From Anaerolineaceae bacterium UBA6107 (GTDB lineage Bacteria; Chloroflexota; Anaerolineae; Anaerolineales; Anaerolineaceae): a stretch of DNA of 29,913 nt. Each line of letters opens with the position of its first letter. Within the stretch, counting starts at the first letter, position 1. Under the pieces are notes generated by a model. The model made no database searches, was not told the DNA's origin, and worked only from the letters and a program-made list of their open reading frames with translations. The stretch covers positions 1 to 29,913 of the forward strand of contig DIWL01000035.1 of assembly GCA_002428455.1 (NCBI GenBank). Reading direction: 5' to 3'. Below are positions 7,148 through 14,589 of this stretch, in pieces. Position numbers and translations under genes: made by a program.

Positions 7148-8023
7148 TTAACTTGCTGAAGCAGCCGGGTCAGGTTTTTTCGTGCGGAAAAGTTTAGCAA
7201 TCACACCGATCAGCCCTTTTAATGGGGCAAACACCCAGGTGATGAAACCGTTGATCAGGGCGAACCCCTGGCTCAACCAGATCAACAGGGGGCGGAAGAT
7301 TTTCATAAAGCGGAATTTTTCATACGCCAGCGTTAGCAGGATTGTGGCGACCGAGATACCAAAGCGCGTCCAATCACCAATGTGTATGTGAGCAAGATCT
7401 TCAATGAGCAGTTCTACGCCGATGTTTAGGACCAGGATATACGCGGCTGTCTTAAGTATGGGAGCACGCTGAATGATCTTGCTGAAGATCCCGGCGGCAA
7501 AGCGCATCAAAACAATACCAATGGCAACGCCCAGCATCACCACCCACAATTTGTCAGAAAGCGATACAGCAGCTACCACGTTGTCAAGGCTGAATGCGAG
7601 GTCCATCAGCTCAACAGCCAGAACGGTTGACCAGAAGGTTTTGACCTTGACCGGTTTGGACTCGGCTTCCTCGTCTATCCCTGTGTAGCCTTGCGCGCTT
7701 AGATCATCCAGGGCTAACTTGATGAGGTAAGCCGCGCCGATCAATTTCAGCCAGTCGTTTTGGATGATGTAACTGGCTGCCACCAGCATGATACCGCGGC
7801 CCAGGTACGCGCCGATGAGGCCGACCTTCAGGGCAGCCGTGCGCTGTGGTCCGAGCACCTTGTTGAACGCCTTGCCGAAACCGTGTAACGATTTTGGCCA
7901 TGGAATGGTTTCATGCTCAGGTAACGGATTGACCATTGCCCCCAGGATAGCCGCGTTATCGATTGAGAGAATCCCCTCCAGGAAGATCAGTTGTAGTACG
8001 ATGACAACAAACGAAAAGTCCAT
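7148..8023 (-). CDS. TerC-family integral membrane protein
   Basis: This 291-residue polytopic membrane protein belongs to the TerC/YkoY family, linked to metal (especially manganese) efflux or membrane stress. The two family signatures are LSIDNAAILGAM near the N-terminus (Asp22) and AFSLDNVVAAVSLSD in the middle; both acidic residues lie in membrane helices and are thought to bind metal. The start is set at 8023 because AAGGAG lies 7 nt upstream, and the protein then begins with its first membrane segment. An in-frame ATG at 8086 would add a non-family extension. The yybP-ykoY manganese riboswitch that often precedes such genes is not apparent in the leader. Confidence 0.88.
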   Translation of the reverse strand: MDFSFVVIVLQLIFLEGILSIDNAAILGAMVNPLPEHETIPWPKSLHGFGKAFNKVLGPQRTAALKVGLIGAYLGRGIMLVAASYIIQNDWLKLIGAAYLIKLALDDLSAQGYTGIDEEAESKPVKVKTFWSTVLAVELMDLAFSLDNVVAAVSLSDKLWVVMLGVAIGIVLMRFAAGIFSKIIQRAPILKTAAYILVLNIGVELLIEDLAHIHIGDWTRFGISVATILLTLAYEKFRFMKIFRPLLIWLSQGFALINGFITWVFAPLKGLIGVIAKLFRTKKPDPAASAS

Positions 8024-8045
8024 CAGTGTCTCCTTGAAAAGCACA

Positions 8046-8069
8046 CATCCTGCCGTTTGGCGCAGGATG
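8046..8069 (-). promoter_or_regulatory. Hairpin in the TerC leader
   Basis: CATCCTGC (8046-8053) and GCAGGATG (8062-8069) form a perfect 8-bp stem in the leader, ending about 10 nt before the TerC ribosome-binding site. It has no U-run. It may affect translation initiation or message stability; the function is unknown. Confidence 0.35.
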
Positions 8070-8157
8070 GTTGAACCGAAATGCATGAATATCGTGGTTT
8101 ATAACATAACTTTACCGGAATAGGTGTGTCGATATGACAGTCTATTCACGAATGAGG

Positions 8158-8264
8158 ATGAAAGCATGACATTCATCCATTTATGAAAGCACAAATTCAA
8201 TCCGGCTATTGTCCGGGCAGTTGCGGGCAGTTGCGATATGCGATAAGGTGATTGTTGTTATAAT
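8158..8264 (+). promoter_or_regulatory. Divergent regulatory region with direct repeats and -10 box for the GlsB-like gene
   Basis: The 277-bp gap between the divergent TerC and GlsB-like genes holds two sets of direct repeats. ATGAAAGCA occurs at 8158-8166 and 8183-8191. GGGCAGTTGC occurs twice in direct tandem at 8215-8224 and 8225-8234. A consensus TATAAT lies at 8259-8264 with no good -35 box, and the tandem repeat ends about 37 bp before the expected start of transcription. This is a typical place for an activator site, one helical turn per repeat. Confidence 0.45.
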
Positions 8265-8300
8265 TAGTCCAGAATTGTATAGAAAACGAAGGAGCATAAA

Positions 8301-8549
8301 ATGGATATCTTGATCTGGATCGCTGTAGGTGCAATAGCCGGATTGCTCGCTGATTGGGTGGTCAAAGGAATCAACATGGGGCTGCTGGGGAAGATCATCG
8401 TCGGTATCCTCGGTGGTTTCCTGGGCGGTTGGCTGCTGGGTTTACTCGGAATAAACATTGGCAGCACATTCCTTTCATCGGTAGTCACGGCATTTATCGG
8501 CGCGGTTATTCTGTTGATCCTCCTGGGGATTATTCGCCGGCGTCGCTGA
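8301..8549 (+). CDS. GlsB/YeaQ/YmgE-family small membrane protein
   Basis: This 82-residue protein is almost entirely hydrophobic, with three membrane segments (about 3-20, 27-48 and 55-77) and a final IIRRRR. It matches the transglycosylase-associated/GlsB stress-response membrane family, with the typical pattern IxWIxxGxIAGxLA at the start and a Gly-rich ILGGFLGGWLL in the second helix. AAGGAG precedes the ATG at good spacing. The family is often induced by general stress, though its biochemical role is not established. The gene is monocistronic, with its own -10 box and terminator. Confidence 0.9.
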   Translation: MDILIWIAVGAIAGLLADWVVKGINMGLLGKIIVGILGGFLGGWLLGLLGINIGSTFLSSVVTAFIGAVILLILLGIIRRRR

Positions 8550-8571
8550 ACCGCACCGATGTCATGAAGTT

Positions 8572-8603
8572 ATCCCCGGAGCACAATGTCCGGGGATTTT
8601 TTT
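8572..8603 (+). terminator. Rho-independent terminator after the GlsB-like gene
   Basis: ATCCCCGGA (8572-8580) pairs with TCCGGGGAT (8589-8597) over an 8-nt loop, followed by a run of T ending at 8603. Confidence 0.92.
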
Positions 8604-8613
8604 CGCAAAATGT

Positions 8614-9234
8614 TTATTCAATAGGCAGCAAGGACGGAGGTAATGCCATCAGGCGTTGGTAATCCTCCGGTGAGTCCACATCCAACAGCAGGTTGTTGTC
8701 ATCGAAAGGGATCAACTGCACTGGATAACGCGAAAAGATCGTGCGGGCTCCGGCATCTCCTTCCAGGGTGGTGAGCACGGGGAACTGCCCCCGGTCGAAC
8801 AACACCGGGTTGCCGCGCCGCCCGCCACTTGCCACCGCCACGATCGGTGGTGGAGGGGTTTCGTTGAGATATGCGTTGATGAGCGTTTGCAGTACAACCA
8901 GTGGAATTTGCGGTTGATCACCCAGCAGGATCAGCGCGGCGTCCACATTCCCTGGCAGCGCCTGCACTCCGGTGCGCACTGAGGTGCTCTGTCCCTGTTG
9001 CCATTCAGGGTTATGTGCAAATGTAACCGGCAGGTTGGCAAGGCTGTTTTCCACTGCGCCGGGATCTGCGCCGGTGACCACGATCACAGGGGAACAAGCC
9101 GCAGCCAAAGCGGTGCGGGCAACCCAGCGCACAAGGGGTGCGCCATGCCACGAAAGCATCAATTTGGGCTGACCCATTCGTGTGGATCCTCCTGCGGCTA
9201 GGATGATACCGGCGATCTTTTTTTTCGCGTCCAT
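8614..9234 (-). CDS. mocA: MocA-like molybdenum cofactor nucleotidyltransferase
   Basis: This 206-residue cytoplasmic NTP-transferase has the N-terminal motif LAAGGSTRMGQPK (12-24) of the MocA/MobA group. It also has LLGDQP in the middle, as the metal-binding acidic motif, and the later RRGNPVLF. MocA adds CMP to molybdopterin to make the cytosine dinucleotide cofactor of xanthine-dehydrogenase-type enzymes. Its ATG directly follows the XdhC stop (TAGATG), so the two are translationally coupled. The pairing with XdhC favours MocA over the guanylyltransferase MobA or a sugar nucleotidyltransferase. No hydroxylase is in the window. Confidence 0.82.
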   Translation of the reverse strand: MDAKKKIAGIILAAGGSTRMGQPKLMLSWHGAPLVRWVARTALAAACSPVIVVTGADPGAVENSLANLPVTFAHNPEWQQGQSTSVRTGVQALPGNVDAALILLGDQPQIPLVVLQTLINAYLNETPPPPIVAVASGGRRGNPVLFDRGQFPVLTTLEGDAGARTIFSRYPVQLIPFDDNNLLLDVDSPEDYQRLMALPPSLLPIE

Positions 9235-10278
9235 CTACAGGCTGTTGATGTCGTGCGAGGTGGCGATGATCTCAGTCATGATGGAGAGCGCGATCTCAGC
9301 CGGGGAGCGTGCGCCGATCTTGAACCCTATCGGAGCATGAATGCGTTTGAGCTGCTCCTCGGTGGCACCTTCTTCGCGCAGGGTGACCATGCGGTTGGCT
9401 GTAGTGACGCGTGAACCCAGTGCACCAATGTAACGCGCCGCACTATTAACTGCGTATAGCAGTGCAGGGTTGTCCTGCTTGTCATCATGGCTCAGGCAAA
9501 CAACGCAGGTGGCCGTGTCGATGTTGAGCCTTTCCAGCACCTCAACCGGCCAGCCAACAATCAATTCATCCGCGTGAGGGAAGCGCTCGCGGGTGGCAAA
9601 GGCTGAACGTGCGTCCACCACAATGGTCCGGTACTCCAGCGTATTTGCCAGAGAGACCAGTGGAATGGCGATGTGCGCTGCACCGACGATAATCAGGCGG
9701 GGAGGGGGAACGATAAAATCAACAAAGACCACCTGGTCACCAGAGAGCGTGACAGCCAGCGGAGTGTGAGTGGCCCAGTTCTCAGGGATGGCGCTCTTTA
9801 ATTCCTCATCCAGCACCGGGCTGCCAAGGCTGCCGACCGCGCTGCCATCCTTCAGCATAAACAATTTCCTGCCTGGCTCTGTTCCTTTGATCGTAGTGGC
9901 AACCGCAGCCAGCCGGTTGTTCTCGAGAGCATCCGTGATGTTGTCTTCCACGGCCTTCCAATCCGGAGAGTCTGCTGACTCCACCAGGATGTCGACAGAG
10001 CCGCCGCAGGAAAGGCCGACTTCCCAGGCCTGTTCATTGGTCACACCATAAGACAGCAACTTCGGTTTGCCGATTTCGAGCACCGCCCGGGTTTCTTCGA
10101 AAACCGCGCTTTCCACGCAGCCGCCGGTGACCGAACCGGAAATGGAGCCGTCACTGCCCAGCAGCATTTTTGAGCCTTCAGGACGCAGAGAGGATCCCGT
10201 GGCTTTTACAACGGTCGCTGTGGCGATCTTTTTGCCTTCGCTCTGCCATTTTTTCAAGTCAGTCCAGATTTCCCGCAT
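9235..10278 (-). CDS. XdhC/CoxI-family molybdenum hydroxylase maturation protein
   Basis: This 347-residue protein has both parts of the family: the N-terminal XdhC_CoxI domain with SVTGGCVE (49-56) and SCGGSVDIL (90-98), and a C-terminal Rossmann domain starting at IIVGAAHIA. Conserved LSHDDKQDNPALLYAV and APIGFKIGARSPAEIA motifs follow. XdhC-type proteins bind molybdenum cofactor and promote its sulfuration and insertion into xanthine-dehydrogenase or CO-dehydrogenase-type enzymes. AGGAGG lies before the ATG. It lies between a PfkB kinase (47 bp upstream) and mocA (0 bp). The cofactor could also be the selenium-dependent type, but nothing here settles that. Confidence 0.9.
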   Translation of the reverse strand: MREIWTDLKKWQSEGKKIATATVVKATGSSLRPEGSKMLLGSDGSISGSVTGGCVESAVFEETRAVLEIGKPKLLSYGVTNEQAWEVGLSCGGSVDILVESADSPDWKAVEDNITDALENNRLAAVATTIKGTEPGRKLFMLKDGSAVGSLGSPVLDEELKSAIPENWATHTPLAVTLSGDQVVFVDFIVPPPRLIIVGAAHIAIPLVSLANTLEYRTIVVDARSAFATRERFPHADELIVGWPVEVLERLNIDTATCVVCLSHDDKQDNPALLYAVNSAARYIGALGSRVTTANRMVTLREEGATEEQLKRIHAPIGFKIGARSPAEIALSIMTEIIATSHDINSL

Positions 10279-10325
10279 TGCTAGTTCCTCCTGAAAATCA
10301 TCCGGTTTGCGTTAATAAGAGTATT

Positions 10326-11258
10326 TTACTCCATATTGCTGTTCGGTTGTGTTGTTTCTGCCACGAAGCGTTGTAAAGTGACCAGATTCGGGATGCCCAG
10401 CCTGCCTCCTAACCGTGTGGCTTTAAGTGCGGCAGAAGCATTGGCCAGCCTGACTGCCTGTGGAACCGTATCGCCGCGGGCCAGGGCTGCAGCAAAAGCA
10501 CCATGGAAGACATCGCCGCAGCCGGTGGTATCCACCACCTCCACCTTGAAGCCGGGGGAGTATTGCGCAGGTTCACCACGGAGTGAGTACCAGCAGCCCT
10601 CCTCGCCGGCAGTCACGATGCAGCAGGCCCTGTCTTTTCCACACAGGCTGGTTGCCATTTCCGGCAGGCTATTTGTTCCGCTTAATGTGGCTGCCAGTTC
10701 ACGGCCGATCACCAGGTGGTCGATCAGCGGCAGCATTTCCAGGTATTCCGGCGGCGGGTCAGGCTCAACATCCGCGATGACCGGGATGCCCAGGGAACGG
10801 GCGATGTGGGCGGCTTTGATACCGCTGCCGCGCGAATTATCGTCGATGAATAAGTAACGGGTGCATGAGATCAATTGCGGGGTGATCACATCAGCGGGCG
10901 GGCAGACATTTCCGCCCGAATGCAGGATCGTGCGGGTCTGGTTGCTCTGGTCCACGATGATGATGGAGTGATACGGATTGCCCTCCTCAGTCTGCACGCA
11001 GGGCGAACAATCCACCCCTTCCTTTTCGAGTTCGTGGATCGTAAACAGGGAAAGGTCATCAAAACCCAGGTGACAGCAGAATGCAGCCTTTACGCCCTGG
11101 CGCGCAGCCGCGACCATGGCTGTGGCGGTCTGCCCGCCGCCCTGGCGATTTGATTCAAGGATATCTACCTTGCTGTCCGGCCGGGGGAACTTTTCCACCA
11201 GGAGGAGATCATCAACTGCTGCCGTACCAATCCCAAGTAAGTCCCATTTCGCTGCCAT
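10326..11258 (-). CDS. PfkB-family carbohydrate kinase
   Basis: This 310-residue kinase of the ribokinase/PfkB family has a Gly-rich substrate-binding region, QGGGQTATA (39-47), and the C-terminal signature DTTGCGD (243-249) with catalytic base Asp249. I placed the start at the ATG at 11258, since GAGGA lies 6 nt upstream; a TTG 6 bp earlier overlaps that site. It is the first gene of a - strand unit with XdhC and MocA and diverges from the sugar-transporter operon. It could phosphorylate a sugar, or a ribose/nucleoside released during purine breakdown, which would suit a xanthine-dehydrogenase-type partner. That link is inference. Confidence 0.85.
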   Translation of the reverse strand: MAAKWDLLGIGTAAVDDLLLVEKFPRPDSKVDILESNRQGGGQTATAMVAAARQGVKAAFCCHLGFDDLSLFTIHELEKEGVDCSPCVQTEEGNPYHSIIIVDQSNQTRTILHSGGNVCPPADVITPQLISCTRYLFIDDNSRGSGIKAAHIARSLGIPVIADVEPDPPPEYLEMLPLIDHLVIGRELAATLSGTNSLPEMATSLCGKDRACCIVTAGEEGCWYSLRGEPAQYSPGFKVEVVDTTGCGDVFHGAFAAALARGDTVPQAVRLANASAALKATRLGGRLGIPNLVTLQRFVAETTQPNSNME

Positions 11259-11319
11259 GTTCAATCCTCACTGCGGTTAATACTACCATAAGGACGAGAT
11301 GGGATTAACCGGAATGGAA

Positions 11320-11348
11320 TTGACAGTCACCCCGCAACTCACTACAAT
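11320..11348 (+). promoter_or_regulatory. Strong sigma70-type promoter for the sugar transporter operon
   Basis: TTGACA (11320-11325) is the perfect -35 consensus, followed by exactly 17 bp and TACAAT (11343-11348), one base off the -10 consensus. The start codon lies 36 bp further on, with AGGAG at 11374-11378. Confidence 0.85.
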
Positions 11349-11384
11349 TAGCTTTGTTGTATAAGCATAAAAAAGGAGAGATTT

Positions 11385-12776
11385 ATGAAGAAGTTTAGCC
11401 TGTTAAGTATTATTATTACCGCCGCCTTGCTATTGTCTGCCTGTGCAGCACCGGCACCCACCGCAGCACCCGCGGAAACCGCTGCTCCGGAAACCCCGGC
11501 AACGGAAGCTCCCGTCGCCACTGAAGCACCCGTCGCCACCGAAGCACCGGTCGAAGAGATCACCCTCGTGGTGTGGGACCAGTTCTACCGCGATGTGGAA
11601 AGCCAGGTAATGGAGACATTGAACGCGGAATTCGCAGCCGCGCACCCCGGAGTTAAGATCGAACGCGTGGTCAAGACCCTCGATGATCTCAAGGTCACGC
11701 TCAAGCTGGCCTTGTCCGAGGAAGATGGCCCGGATGTCGCCCAGGTAAATCAGGGACGCAGCGATATGGGCGCCATGGTCGAAGCCGGGCTGCTCCTGCC
11801 GCTTAACGATTTCGCGGCGACCTACAATTGGAGCGAGCGCTTCTCAGCCTCCGTGGCCAGCCGCAACAGTTTCACCGAGGATGGCAAGACCTTCGGCTCG
11901 GGCAACCTTTACGGCGTCAGCCCCACCGCTGAGGTGGTGGGCGTGTACTACAACAAAACCCTGTTCGAAGCCAATGGCTGGGCAGTTCCCACCACCTTTG
12001 ACGAATTCGAAGCGCTGCTGGCGACGATCAAAGCAGCCGGCGTGACCCCGATCTCGTTTGGTTCATTGGACGGATGGAACGCCATTCACGAGTTCAGCGC
12101 TGTGCAGCACCTGCTGGTTTCTTTGGATTACATCAACAATTTTGTCTATGGTGTCAACAACGTGTCCTTTGATACCGCTGAGAATCAGGAAGCTGCCCGT
12201 GTGATGCAGGATTGGGTGGACAAGGGATACTTTACCGAGGGTTTCCCGGGCATCGGCTACGATGACAGCAACAAGACCTTCAAAGCTGGTGAAGGTGCCA
12301 TGACCATCACGGGTTCCTGGCTGACCGGTGAACTGCTCACCGATACCGACCAGGAGTTCGGGTTCTTCCTGCTGCCTGGCAACCCGGATCAGACACGCCT
12401 GGCAATTGGCGGCGTTGGTGTTCCTTTCTCGATCCGTAAAGGCACTGCCCACGCAGACCTGGCGGCGGAATACCTGGATTGGATGATCAGCCCGCGCGCA
12501 GCCGAATTGTGGGCTGGCGTGGGGATGCTTCCTGCCATGCCCATGGCTGAAGGCGCGGCGGTGGAGGTGGATCCGTTATTCACCGATACCATGGTCGCCT
12601 GGAACACGATCAACAACGAAAACGCAGTAGGTCATTACATTGATTGGGCTACCCCAACCTTCTATGATTCGATCGTGGCTGAACTGCAAAAACTGTTCGG
12701 CAAGATGACCGACCCGGCAGCCTTTACCGCGGCGGTTCAGGTGGATTACGCAGCCTTCCTGGCCGGAAACCAGTAA
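11385..12776 (+). CDS. Sugar ABC transporter substrate-binding lipoprotein (family 1)
   Basis: This 463-residue protein starts with a lipoprotein signal peptide (lipobox LSAC, lipidated Cys20), then an Ala/Pro/Thr/Glu-rich linker (residues about 21-58) that tethers the binding domain to the membrane surface. The mature domain is of the family-1 sugar-binding (UgpB/MalE-like) type: VVWDQFY, then the family pattern VYYNKTLFEANGW and TFDEFEALLATIKAAG, and later FKAGEGAMTITGSW. A strong promoter and AGGAG lie upstream. Two matching permeases follow, separated by a hairpin terminator that probably lets binding protein exceed permease. The substrate is likely an oligosaccharide, judging by the adjacent glycosidases. 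Confidence 0.93.
   Translation: MKKFSLLSIIITAALLLSACAAPAPTAAPAETAAPETPATEAPVATEAPVATEAPVEEITLVVWDQFYRDVESQVMETLNAEFAAAHPGVKIERVVKTLDDLKVTLKLALSEEDGPDVAQVNQGRSDMGAMVEAGLLLPLNDFAATYNWSERFSASVASRNSFTEDGKTFGSGNLYGVSPTAEVVGVYYNKTLFEANGWAVPTTFDEFEALLATIKAAGVTPISFGSLDGWNAIHEFSAVQHLLVSLDYINNFVYGVNNVSFDTAENQEAARVMQDWVDKGYFTEGFPGIGYDDSNKTFKAGEGAMTITGSWLTGELLTDTDQEFGFFLLPGNPDQTRLAIGGVGVPFSIRKGTAHADLAAEYLDWMISPRAAELWAGVGMLPAMPMAEGAAVEVDPLFTDTMVAWNTINNENAVGHYIDWATPTFYDSIVAELQKLFGKMTDPAAFTAAVQVDYAAFLAGNQ
11505..11555 (+). repeat. 18-bp tandem repeat coding for EAPVAT in the lipoprotein linker
   Basis: Two nearly identical 18-bp units (11505-11522 and 11523-11540) and a partial third encode EAPVAT-EAPVAT-EAPVE. 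Copy number in such linkers changes easily by slippage. Confidence 0.8.
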
Positions 12777-12787
12777 CTTTTATCATC

Positions 12788-12827
12788 ATGCCCGCTTCTC
12801 TGCCGTTGAAAGAGGCGGGCATTTTTT
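12788..12827 (+). terminator. Hairpin terminator/attenuator between binding protein and permease genes
   Basis: ATGCCCGCTTCT pairs with AGAGGCGGGCAT over 12 positions with one G-T wobble, followed by TTTTTT (12822-12827). It lies inside the operon, so partial termination would lower permease expression relative to the binding protein. Confidence 0.85.
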
Positions 12828-12843
12828 CTCTCAATGAGGATGG

Positions 12844-13737
12844 ATGAAGATTCAACAGCGTTGGCCCGGTGAATCCCGTTTTAAAGGCTGGTTTTACCTG
12901 CTGCCCGGGTTGGCGATCTATCTGGTCTTCATTTTCTTTCCCATCCTGTCCACCATCCGCAACAGCTTTTATAAATGGAATGGGTTCAGTGGTACGCGTG
13001 AGTTCATCCAGCTGGATAATTACGCCAGACTGCTCGGTGATGCGCAGTTCATCAAAGCGCTGACCAATAATTTCATCTTTATCATTTTCTACAGCATCAT
13101 TCCGATCCTCATCGGTCTCATGCTTGCCTCGCTGCTGGGGCGTAAACCGATCCGCGGGATGACGTTTTTCCGTACTGGGCTGTTCCTGCCGCAGATCCTC
13201 AGTATGGTGGTGGTGGGTGTCACCTGGCGTTGGATCTTCAACCCCACTTTTGGTCTGCTGAACACAGGATTGCGCGCGGTGGGGCTGGATAGCCTTACCC
13301 GCCCCTGGCTGGGGGATTTTCAAATGGCTTTGCCTTCGGTGGGGGCGATCGGCACGTGGGTCATGTACGGCTTTTGCATGGTGTTGTTCCTGGCTGGCAT
13401 GCAGCGCATTCCCGAGGACCAGTACGAAGCCGCCCAGTTGGATGGCGCCGGCGGGTTCCGGCAATTCCTGCACGTGACGCTGCCCAATTTACGGGCAGAG
13501 CTGGGGGTAGCGCTGGTCACCACGGTGATTGCCGCGTTGCGCGTATTTGACCTTGTTTATGTCACCACCCGTGGCGGTCCGGGTGATTCCACGCTGGTGA
13601 CCGGTTTCCTGGTTTACCGCTCCGCTTTCCAGCAGAACCAGCTGGGTTACGCATCCGCGGTGGCGACCGTGATGACGATCCTCATCTTCGTCATTTCGCT
13701 GGTGATATTGCGTTTCCAATCCCGGCAGGAGGCGTAG
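12844..13737 (+). CDS. Sugar ABC transporter permease, MalF/UgpA type
   Basis: This 297-residue inner-membrane permease has six predicted helices. The EAA loop appears as YEAAQLDGAGGFRQFLHVTLPNL, where it docks on the ATPase. The N-terminus, FYLLPGLAIYLVFIFFPI, is the typical start of the UgpA/MalF class. It pairs with the next gene and the upstream binding protein. No ATPase is encoded in this locus, which is common for family-1 sugar importers that share a multipurpose MsmK/UgpC-type ATPase encoded elsewhere. The ATPase at 2065 belongs to another system but is of the same general class. Confidence 0.93.
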   Translation: MKIQQRWPGESRFKGWFYLLPGLAIYLVFIFFPILSTIRNSFYKWNGFSGTREFIQLDNYARLLGDAQFIKALTNNFIFIIFYSIIPILIGLMLASLLGRKPIRGMTFFRTGLFLPQILSMVVVGVTWRWIFNPTFGLLNTGLRAVGLDSLTRPWLGDFQMALPSVGAIGTWVMYGFCMVLFLAGMQRIPEDQYEAAQLDGAGGFRQFLHVTLPNLRAELGVALVTTVIAALRVFDLVYVTTRGGPGDSTLVTGFLVYRSAFQQNQLGYASAVATVMTILIFVISLVILRFQSRQEA

Positions 13738-13740
13738 AGC

Positions 13741-14571
13741 ATGCGCCGCCGAACATGGCAACGCCAGCTGCCCAATTACGTCATCCTGACCCTCTTTCTC
13801 CTGATCATCCTGATCCCGATCGTGGGGCTGGTGTTCAGCGCGTTCAAGACGGACGCTGAGGTGACCAAGGGGCCGTTGGCGCTTCCCTCGCAGTTGCGGC
13901 TGGACGCCTTCAAGGATGCCTGGACAACCGGGCGTTTCAACTTCTTCTTCCGCAACAGCGTGATCGTTACAGTGGTGGTGGTGATCGTCAGTGTGCTCCT
14001 TTCCACTTTGACCGGTTATGCCTTTGCCTTGCTGCCGCTGCCGGGGCGCAAGTTCCTTTATCCGCTGCTCCTGCTCGGTTACATGGTGCCTTTTGAGGCG
14101 GTCATCATTCCGCTCTATCACATGATGAACCAGATGGACCTGACCGATACTTATTGGGCACTGATCCTGCCGCAGGTGGGGTTAAGCGTATCGTTCGGTA
14201 CACTATGGATGACCAGTTTCTTCCGGGCGGCACCACGCGAACTGGTGGACGCCGCAGCGATAGACGGGTGCAACCGCTGGCAGTTATTATGGCGCATCTT
14301 GTGGCCTTTAGCCCGGCCGGCGGTGCTCACCCTGGTGGTGCTGACCTTCATGTGGACGTGGAACGAATTCCTGCTGGCACTGGTTATGGTGCAAAAAGAG
14401 ACCATGCGCACCCTGCCGGTGGGGTTGGCCTTTTTCCAGGGGCGTTATTCTGCCAACATACCCCTGATGGCGGCTGGTTCGTTGATCGTGGCGGGTCCGA
14501 TCCTGCTGGTTTACATCATTTTCCAGCGCTACTTCATCCGCGGCATGTTGGGCGGCGCGGTGAAGGGATGA
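13741..14571 (+). CDS. Sugar ABC transporter permease, MalG/UgpE type
   Basis: This 276-residue partner permease begins 3 bp after the previous stop. It has six predicted helices, the EAA loop in ELVDAAAIDGCNRWQLLWRI, and the C-terminal motif RYFIRGMLGGAVKG typical of the MalG/UgpE class. With the preceding permease it would form the membrane channel of the oligosaccharide importer. The glycosidase gene follows directly, suggesting co-transcription and that its substrate is what this transporter brings in. Confidence 0.93.
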   Translation: MRRRTWQRQLPNYVILTLFLLIILIPIVGLVFSAFKTDAEVTKGPLALPSQLRLDAFKDAWTTGRFNFFFRNSVIVTVVVVIVSVLLSTLTGYAFALLPLPGRKFLYPLLLLGYMVPFEAVIIPLYHMMNQMDLTDTYWALILPQVGLSVSFGTLWMTSFFRAAPRELVDAAAIDGCNRWQLLWRILWPLARPAVLTLVVLTFMWTWNEFLLALVMVQKETMRTLPVGLAFFQGRYSANIPLMAAGSLIVAGPILLVYIIFQRYFIRGMLGGAVKG

Positions 14572-14589
14572 TTGTATGAGGAGGTACGC

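Noticed and set aside
8024..8160. yybP-ykoY manganese riboswitch ahead of the TerC gene
   Set aside because: Such riboswitches often precede TerC-family genes, but I could not find the conserved GGGGAGUAGC-type segment on the - strand; only a simple hairpin is present.
12724..13473. Long open frame on the - strand opposite the first sugar permease
   Set aside because: Its product is low-complexity, rich in His, Gln and Arg, with no recognisable domain. It is the reverse shadow of a certain permease gene; the same holds for 17658-18473 and 14941-15669.
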